Shown here piece by piece: positions 60,101 through 64,000 of a DNA stretch of 64,000 bases (positions are counted from its first letter, which is position 1; each line of letters starts with the position of its first letter). Both the position numbers and the translations under genes were made by a program. This DNA comes from an uncultured Alphaproteobacteria bacterium (lineage in GTDB: Bacteria > Pseudomonadota > Alphaproteobacteria > Caulobacterales > Parvularculaceae), in assembly GCA_902826095.1 (NCBI GenBank), contig CADEDN010000015.1:16004-80003 (forward strand). The letters are read 5' to 3'. Under the pieces are notes generated by a model. The model did no database searches. It was not told the origin of the DNA and worked only from the letters and a program-made list of their open reading frames with translations.

Positions 60101-60231
60101 TTTTCGACGAACATCCTCCGGCGGTGTCGACAATCTCAGGCGAGATTTCAACCATCGGCACGTCGGTGTTCGCGTCGAATTACGATCTCGTCGGTCGGCG
60201 CATTTTCGCCAACATCAAGGCGAATTTCTAG
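57130..60231 (+). CDS. TonB-dependent outer-membrane receptor
   Basis: A 1033-residue TonB-dependent receptor. Signal peptide (MLAASASAVAFAVAGAAFAQ), then an N-terminal acidic stretch and the TonB-box-like DEITVTGSRIRRDEF. The plug has STISLRGLGAERTLVLLNGRR and ILKTGASSVYGSDAVAGVVNIIT. The long beta-barrel ends in ANIKANF with a C-terminal Phe, as in outer-membrane proteins. This is the alphaproteobacterial long-receptor type; the substrate is unknown. AGAGGG precedes the ATG. A strong terminator follows, so the gene is monocistronic. Confidence 0.95.
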   Translation: MSKTAKPAKMAGYRTMLAASASAVAFAVAGAAFAQEDPVETIAEPSAEDGARSKDEITVTGSRIRRDEFSSAAPIQVIDPELGALQGTFDTGALIQSSSVAAGSAQITAAISSVFVTNGGQGASTISLRGLGAERTLVLLNGRRAGPAGTRGAVNNFDLNVLPQSIVSTIDILKTGASSVYGSDAVAGVVNIITAQDTEGFELDGFISQPTRAGGEEYRGALTWGKTFDRGHLLMSADYYRRQELARGDRKYLNCSEERIQDVNGNRNDVIDPRTGQPSCRDFLWGHVWLYDYSYIYSSEPSNTVIGGNRTIRLQPDFGQNLGQYIPGLAAPLDPFQLGAPAGFFPVGYDAASFSVENSQHPFTAFDTVVPKTERFTFYVDGAYELTESIEAFGEVLLNRRETEQNSSRQFWQFGFTSNSTLPAIFFGDPALGDPFAPGFTGDYLISPTTYTDHSDTSQRVDYMRFLGGLKGSFGGGLGGWNWNLYAQHSRNKGKYRSDQILDDAVDSQDFRTASCAGSNLPISGRPCIDINWTDPAFLSGFFTPEQRAFLFDTEEGETRYRQTYVEGYVDGKLFNLPAGPVGAVLGGVWRKDFINDTPGAITLANNAWGNTGAGVTTGSSTTKEIYAELAVPVIRDAPFVQRFEITASGRYTDVSTAGDKFTYGVGGEWQVNDWLKFRGTYGTSFRAPALFELFLADQTSFIAQRGIDPCINWGVNLAQGNISQRIADNCAAGIPSLGIPAIGPTFGGGQVSATVISQGGLGEVTPETSRAKTASIVLTPHLGDSTTLQIAVDWFDIEVNGEIAQLGAANIIFGCYDSDFFPSDPLCTFFTRGQTAAPLSINEVQDKFINVNSQRNRGLDFTVSLDKTLPGALGEVSFLMQASRQLHDTVALFAGNVVSSNGEDGEPKWVGDASLTWAKDDWTFFYGLDFIGRTSDVDDFLDANTNLCDTDNIRGTYCLDVKAEPTLYHSLSATRRFSEAVRVTIGVANLFDEHPPAVSTISGEISTIGTSVFASNYDLVGRRIFANIKANF

Positions 60232-60258
60232 GCGCCAGCCGCGCCGGAGGCTATCAGA

Positions 60259-60288
60259 GGGCGGCGGAGCGATCCGCCGCCCTTTTTT
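60259..60288 (+). terminator. Rho-independent terminator after the TonB receptor
   Basis: A perfect ten-base stem GGGCGGCGGA / TCCGCCGCCC with tetraloop GCGA is followed by six T residues. Confidence 0.92.
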
Positions 60289-60303
60289 CGTCGAGGTGAA
60301 GGA

Positions 60304-61089
60304 ATGCCGATCATCCGAATGGCGCCGGACACGCTGAACGCGGAAGTGGCGAAATTCGCGCAGGCGCCGCTCGCCGCGCCCGTCTTCGTGAATTCGGTGC
60401 CGAAATGCGGGACGCACCTGCTGCGCAATATTCTGAGGATGTTTGTTCCGGTCGAGTCGACCTATGACAAGGCCTTCATTCAATACGCGATTCTCCATGA
60501 CCACCTTCCGGCGTTCGATCCGACGCGCCATCGCCTCTCCTGGGGGCATCTGCTGTTCTCGGACGATTCCGCGATGGAGCTTCAGCATGTGCGAAAGCTC
60601 GTGCTTGTCCGCGATCCCTATGACTGGGCGCTGGCGCGCGCGCGGTTCTTTCTGTCGAACGAATTCGAAGGCAACATCGATCACGTCAAGGGCGGCAAAT
60701 TGTCGATCGACGCGCTTTTGACCCTGATGATTTTCGGCGTCTACCAGAAGGCGCCGCCGCTTGCCGAGCTGTTCACGCACAACGCCGTCGCCTGGCTCGG
60801 CGCCGGCGCCCTGCTTGTCCGCTATGAAGAGCTGGTCGCGGCGGTCAAGACGCTCGAATCCGGCGCCGCGGAGCGCTATTTCGGCGCCCTCCTGGGCGGC
60901 GCCGGGATCGCCCTCCCCGCCGACTGGCGCGCACGCGTCAAGATCGGCGCCGATCGCAGATTTTCCGGCACCGCGCGCGAAAACCTGACCCTCGACAATG
61001 TCGCCATCCCGGACGTCCTGCCGGAAACGCACAAACAGCTTGTCGATTACGCCGCCCCGGGCTTGAGGAAAATCCTCGGCTATGCTTGA
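60304..61089 (+). CDS. Sulfotransferase-like protein
   Basis: A 261-residue protein with the PAPS-binding pattern. The 5'-phosphosulfate loop is FVNSVPKCGTHLLRNILRM, and the 3'-phosphate region is LVLVRDPYDWALARARFFLS. The rest is shorter than in animal enzymes and gives no substrate hint. The ATG has GGTGAAGGA upstream. The FAD-dependent gene starts nine bases after the stop. It is not closely similar to the sulfotransferase at 49310 beyond the binding motifs. Confidence 0.82.
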   Translation: MPIIRMAPDTLNAEVAKFAQAPLAAPVFVNSVPKCGTHLLRNILRMFVPVESTYDKAFIQYAILHDHLPAFDPTRHRLSWGHLLFSDDSAMELQHVRKLVLVRDPYDWALARARFFLSNEFEGNIDHVKGGKLSIDALLTLMIFGVYQKAPPLAELFTHNAVAWLGAGALLVRYEELVAAVKTLESGAAERYFGALLGGAGIALPADWRARVKIGADRRFSGTARENLTLDNVAIPDVLPETHKQLVDYAAPGLRKILGYA

Positions 61090-61098
61090 CCGCGCGGC

Positions 61099-62745
61099 GT
61101 GATCCGCGTTCAGGAAATCCGCCTCCCGCTCGACCATGAAGAGCCGGCCCTCAAGGCCGCGTTGCTGAAGCGCCTTGGGCTTGGGGACGCGGATCTCGTT
61201 TCCTTCACGGTCTTCAAGCGCGCGGCGGATTCGCGCAAGAAAAGCGACATCCAACTCGTCTATATCGTCGACGCGACCCTTCGTGACGAAGCGCCGGTCT
61301 TGAGGCGTTTCGAAAAGGACCCGCATGTCGGCCGGACGCCCGACATGACCTTCCGCCGCGTTGCGAGCGCCCCCGCCGGATTTCCACGAAGCGGCGCGGC
61401 GCGCCCGCTGGTCGTCGGCTTCGGCCCATGCGGGATTTTCGCCGCGCTCATCCTCGCCGAGATGGGGTTCAAGCCCGTCATTCTTGAGCGCGGCAAGGCC
61501 GTCCGTGAGCGGACCGTCGACACGTTCAAGTTCTGGCGCCAAGGCGTTCTCGACCCCGCGTCCAACGTCCAGTTCGGCGAGGGCGGCGCCGGCACCTTTT
61601 CCGACGGAAAGCTTTACAGCCAGATCCGCGATCCTGATCATTATGGGCGCAAAGTGCTGACCGAGTTCGTCGCGGCCGGCGCGCCGGAAGAAATCCTTTT
61701 CGTTTCGCGCCCGCATATCGGCACGTTTCGCCTCGTCTCGATGGTCGAGGCGATTCGCGCCAGGATCTTATCTCTCGGCGGCGAGATTCGTTTTCAGTCG
61801 CGCGTCAGCGACATCATCGTCGTCGAGAAGGACGGAAGGAAGCGCATCGAGGGCGTCATCCTTGGCAGCGGCGAGACGATCGAGGCGCGTCATGTCGTGA
61901 CGGCGCTCGGCCACAGCGCGCGCGACACGGTCGAGATGCTCTATCGGCGCGGCGTCTTTTTTGAACCAAAGCCCCTGTCGATCGGCGTCCGGATCGAGCA
62001 TCCGCAATCGCTCATCGACCGCGCGCGCTACGGGAAATTCGCCGGAAACAGGATTTTGGGCGCCGCCGATTATCGCCTCTCCCATCACGCGTCGAACGGA
62101 CGGACGGTTTATTCCTTCTGCATGTGCCCCGGCGGGACGGTCGTCGCGGCGGCGTCGGAAGAGGGCCGCCTCGTCACCAACGGCATGAGCCAATATTCAA
62201 GAAAGGAACGCAACGCCAATTCCGGCCTTGTCGTCAGCTTGACGCCGGATGATTTTCCGGGCGACGTCCGCGAGAACCCGCTCGCCGGAATCGCCTTTCA
62301 GCGCCATTGGGAGGAGAAGGCGTTCGCGGCTGGCGGCTCTTCCTGGCGCGCGCCGGCGCAGCTTGTCGGCGACTTCCTGCGCAATGTTCCGTCTAGGGAG
62401 CTTAGGACGGCGGAGCCTTCCTATCGACCGGGCGTTGCGCCGACCGACCTCTCGCGCTGTCTTCCGGATTGGGCGATCGCGGCGATCCGCGAGGCGCTGC
62501 CGGTCTTCGGGCGACAGATCAAAGGCTATGACATGGACGACGCGGTGATGACCGGCGTTGAAACGCGCACGTCGAGCCCGGTCCGGATGACGCGCCGCGA
62601 CGATCATCAAAGCCGATCCGTAGAGGGATTATATCCGGCGGGCGAGGGCGCGGGCTACGCCGGCGGCATCTATTCCGCCGCGATCGACGGGATCAGGACG
62701 GCGCAGGCGCTTGCGCTTGCGCTCGCCGGACGCCCCGCGGCCTGA
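61099..62745 (+). CDS. FAD-dependent dehydrogenase, COG2509 type
   Basis: A 548-residue flavoprotein starting at GTG. The N-terminal domain (VQEIRLPLDHEEPALKAALLKRLG) is typical of COG2509 proteins. The FAD site is VVGFGPCGIFAALILAEMG, followed by VILERGKAVRERTVDTFKFW and NVQFGEGGAGTFSDGKLYSQI. The C-terminal GLYPAGEGAGYAGGIYSAAIDG completes the FAD domain. The reaction is not known for most members. It is placed with the sulfotransferase in a likely two-gene unit. Confidence 0.9.
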   Translation: MIRVQEIRLPLDHEEPALKAALLKRLGLGDADLVSFTVFKRAADSRKKSDIQLVYIVDATLRDEAPVLRRFEKDPHVGRTPDMTFRRVASAPAGFPRSGAARPLVVGFGPCGIFAALILAEMGFKPVILERGKAVRERTVDTFKFWRQGVLDPASNVQFGEGGAGTFSDGKLYSQIRDPDHYGRKVLTEFVAAGAPEEILFVSRPHIGTFRLVSMVEAIRARILSLGGEIRFQSRVSDIIVVEKDGRKRIEGVILGSGETIEARHVVTALGHSARDTVEMLYRRGVFFEPKPLSIGVRIEHPQSLIDRARYGKFAGNRILGAADYRLSHHASNGRTVYSFCMCPGGTVVAAASEEGRLVTNGMSQYSRKERNANSGLVVSLTPDDFPGDVRENPLAGIAFQRHWEEKAFAAGGSSWRAPAQLVGDFLRNVPSRELRTAEPSYRPGVAPTDLSRCLPDWAIAAIREALPVFGRQIKGYDMDDAVMTGVETRTSSPVRMTRRDDHQSRSVEGLYPAGEGAGYAGGIYSAAIDGIRTAQALALALAGRPAA

Positions 62746-63822
62746 TCACTGAGCCGCTCGGGCGACCGCGTGCGCGTCGCGACGACGCCCGCTTTTCAGG
62801 AACGCCGAGAGCCTTGTCGCGCCGCGCGTCAACGGCTTTTCAAGCGCGACATGAACGATCGCGCCGGCGAGGCAGCCAAACAGCGTTTGCGCCAGCACCG
62901 CGAGAACAGGCGCGGATGCGCCAAGAAGCGGCCCGACGAATTTGAGGCTGACCGCCTGCGCCATGATGTGGACGAGATAAATCGAATAGGAAGCGTCGCC
63001 GAGGAATTTCAACAGCGGGATCGGTCGGCGCGCGACTTGCTGTTCGGCGAGCAGCGCGCCGGCGACGATCAGCAGCGCGGGGAGCCCGAAATGCAGGATG
63101 CGCGCGTCGGTCAATTGCTCGCGGAACGGCGTCGCCGTCGCGCCAAGCGCGATCAGCAAGACGCCAGGGCGCCAGCGATCGCGCGATCCGGCGCCGGCGA
63201 GGCCGCTCTGGTAGGCCGCGCCGAGCAGGACGCCGAAGGCGAATTCGCCGACGACCGAATTCGTATAGAGATTGATCGCGGGGTGCTCGCTGACGCCGAT
63301 AAAGAGCCGCGCTGACGCCAGCGCCGTCAGCGACAGAACGACGACCGCAAGGCGCGCGCGCGGCGGCAGGAACAGCGCGGCCGCGAAGATCGCGTAAAAG
63401 AACATTTCAAGGTTGAGCGTCCAGCCGACGAAGAGAACCGGCGTCACCATCGCCAGCTTCTCATTCCACTCCGGGATGAAGAAGAACGACCGCGCGAGGC
63501 TTTCCGCATCGATCGCGAAATCGAGATGAAAGCCGTTGTCCGTCGAGATCAGCGCGGTCGGAATGGTGAGCGCCCAATAGAGCGGCACGATGCGGATGAT
63601 GCGGCGCTCAAGGAACGCCGCCGGCGTCACGGGTTTGGCGGCCGAAATCGTCCACATGATGAATCCGCTGATGACGAAGAACAAATCGACGCCGAACTCG
63701 CCGATCGTCAGCATCGGAAAATCGGGCGCGTAGTCCCGGCGGACGACGATGCTGGAATGAAGCGCGACGACCAGAATCGCCGCGATCGCGCGAAGATACT
63801 GGATCGAGAGAATTTGCGGCAT
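62746..63822 (-). CDS. Acyltransferase 3 family membrane protein
   Basis: A 358-residue polytopic protein of the OafA/NodX/ExoZ acyltransferase family. It begins ILSIQYLRAIAAILVVALHSSIV with the catalytic-type His, then GEFGVDLFFVISGFIMW and RRIIRIVPLYWALTI. About ten transmembrane helices follow, with LGDASYSIYLVHIMAQAV near the end. It probably O-acylates a surface polysaccharide. The start at 63822 (MPQILSIQYLRA) is preferred to 63894. Its stop abuts the convergent FAD gene. Confidence 0.9.
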   Translation of the reverse strand: MPQILSIQYLRAIAAILVVALHSSIVVRRDYAPDFPMLTIGEFGVDLFFVISGFIMWTISAAKPVTPAAFLERRIIRIVPLYWALTIPTALISTDNGFHLDFAIDAESLARSFFFIPEWNEKLAMVTPVLFVGWTLNLEMFFYAIFAAALFLPPRARLAVVVLSLTALASARLFIGVSEHPAINLYTNSVVGEFAFGVLLGAAYQSGLAGAGSRDRWRPGVLLIALGATATPFREQLTDARILHFGLPALLIVAGALLAEQQVARRPIPLLKFLGDASYSIYLVHIMAQAVSLKFVGPLLGASAPVLAVLAQTLFGCLAGAIVHVALEKPLTRGATRLSAFLKSGRRRDAHAVARAAQ

Positions 63823-64000
63823 GAAGGCGCTCCAGCCCGTCGGCGGCGAGCCTAGCGACGGCATGGTTAAGGATTCATTCGGAGCCGATCGCACATTGCG
63901 CGGAGATCAGCGCCGTTTCAGCCAGATCTCTCCAGCCTCACCTGCCCGTGTCATGTGTGGACGGCCCCGGTTGGGCAAGAGGTTTTTTTGATGATTGCGT
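63823..64000. other. Window-edge intergenic region
   Basis: The last 178 bases hold no complete gene. A T-run (GGTTTTTTTGATG) lies near 63981-63993. It could be part of a terminator or promoter for a gene beyond the edge, but this cannot be resolved. Confidence 0.4.

Noticed and set aside
60148..61716. 522-codon minus-strand ORF
   Set aside because: It is antisense to the sulfotransferase and the FAD-dependent gene, both of which show clear motifs, and its own translation is Arg/Asp/Glu-rich without a recognisable domain.
1..64000. CRISPR array, rRNA operon, prophage or insertion sequence
   Set aside because: No regularly spaced direct repeats with unique spacers, no rRNA sequence, no transposase, integrase or phage structural gene was seen on either strand.

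Overview
The window comes from a GC-rich alphaproteobacterial chromosome. The evidence is a CpdR response regulator, a class I lysyl-tRNA synthetase, the fabA-fabB-fabI cluster, a YlxR/L7Ae-type protein between nusA and infB, a perfect TTAA-N7-TTAA CtrA-type box, and many alphaproteobacterial palindromic repeats in the gaps. CpdR, the CtrA box and the TonB-dependent receptor suggest a Caulobacter/Hyphomonas/Parvularcula-like lineage, but no rRNA is present to settle this. Almost all of the window is ordinary core genome. The clear exception is an AT-rich island near 9.0-10.75 kb.

Layout. 1-7.5 kb: partial pirin, a phytanoyl-CoA dioxygenase-type protein, and a tight minus-strand run (TPR protein, DUF952, pyrD, DUF2270, SDR, cysS). 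7.6-9.0 kb: DASS-family transporter. 9.0-10.75 kb: a lone anti-phage dCTP deaminase (AvcD/DcdV type) with a divergent 61-codon ORF, unlike its neighbours in composition. 10.75-20.6 kb: TerB-like protein, lysK, a deiminase-fold lipoprotein, a DUF937-OmpA protein, a phosphoglycerate-mutase-like phosphatase, a PcfJ-domain protein, hisN and an XRE regulator. 20.8-28 kb: a GT4 glycosyltransferase, a probable MmgR/suhB-like sRNA, N-formylglutamate amidohydrolase, cpdR, tRNA-Val(GAC), two META-domain lipoproteins, a CoA ester lyase and a 2-hydroxyacid dehydrogenase. 28-32 kb: fabA-fabB-fabI and a glycerophosphodiester phosphodiesterase.

32.3-47.9 kb is the conserved translation/RNA cluster, transcribed leftward: rimP-nusA-ylxR-infB-rbfA-truB-rpsO-pnp. 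Extra genes interrupt it (GNAT acetyltransferase, a TrpF-like protein, a small lipoprotein, a YbjN-like protein, an SDR dehydrogenase), and palindromic repeats lie at several of the joins. A terminator-like hairpin just upstream of rimP suggests attenuation of the operon. 48-64 kb holds DUF2937, a GST, two sulfotransferases, a GT2 glycosyltransferase, ttcA, a CE15-like esterase, trmB, a DUF885 protein, a dienelactone hydrolase, a TonB-dependent receptor, a COG2509 flavoprotein and an acyltransferase-3 protein.

Most notable: (1) the dCTP deaminase island with its divergent small ORF; (2) two genes, ylxR and a GST, whose only sensible start is CTG; (3) a plus-strand sRNA candidate with an exposed CCTCCC motif and a strong terminator; (4) a TTAGGGA inverted tandem array around a terminator; (5) the rimP leader hairpin; (6) the CtrA box.
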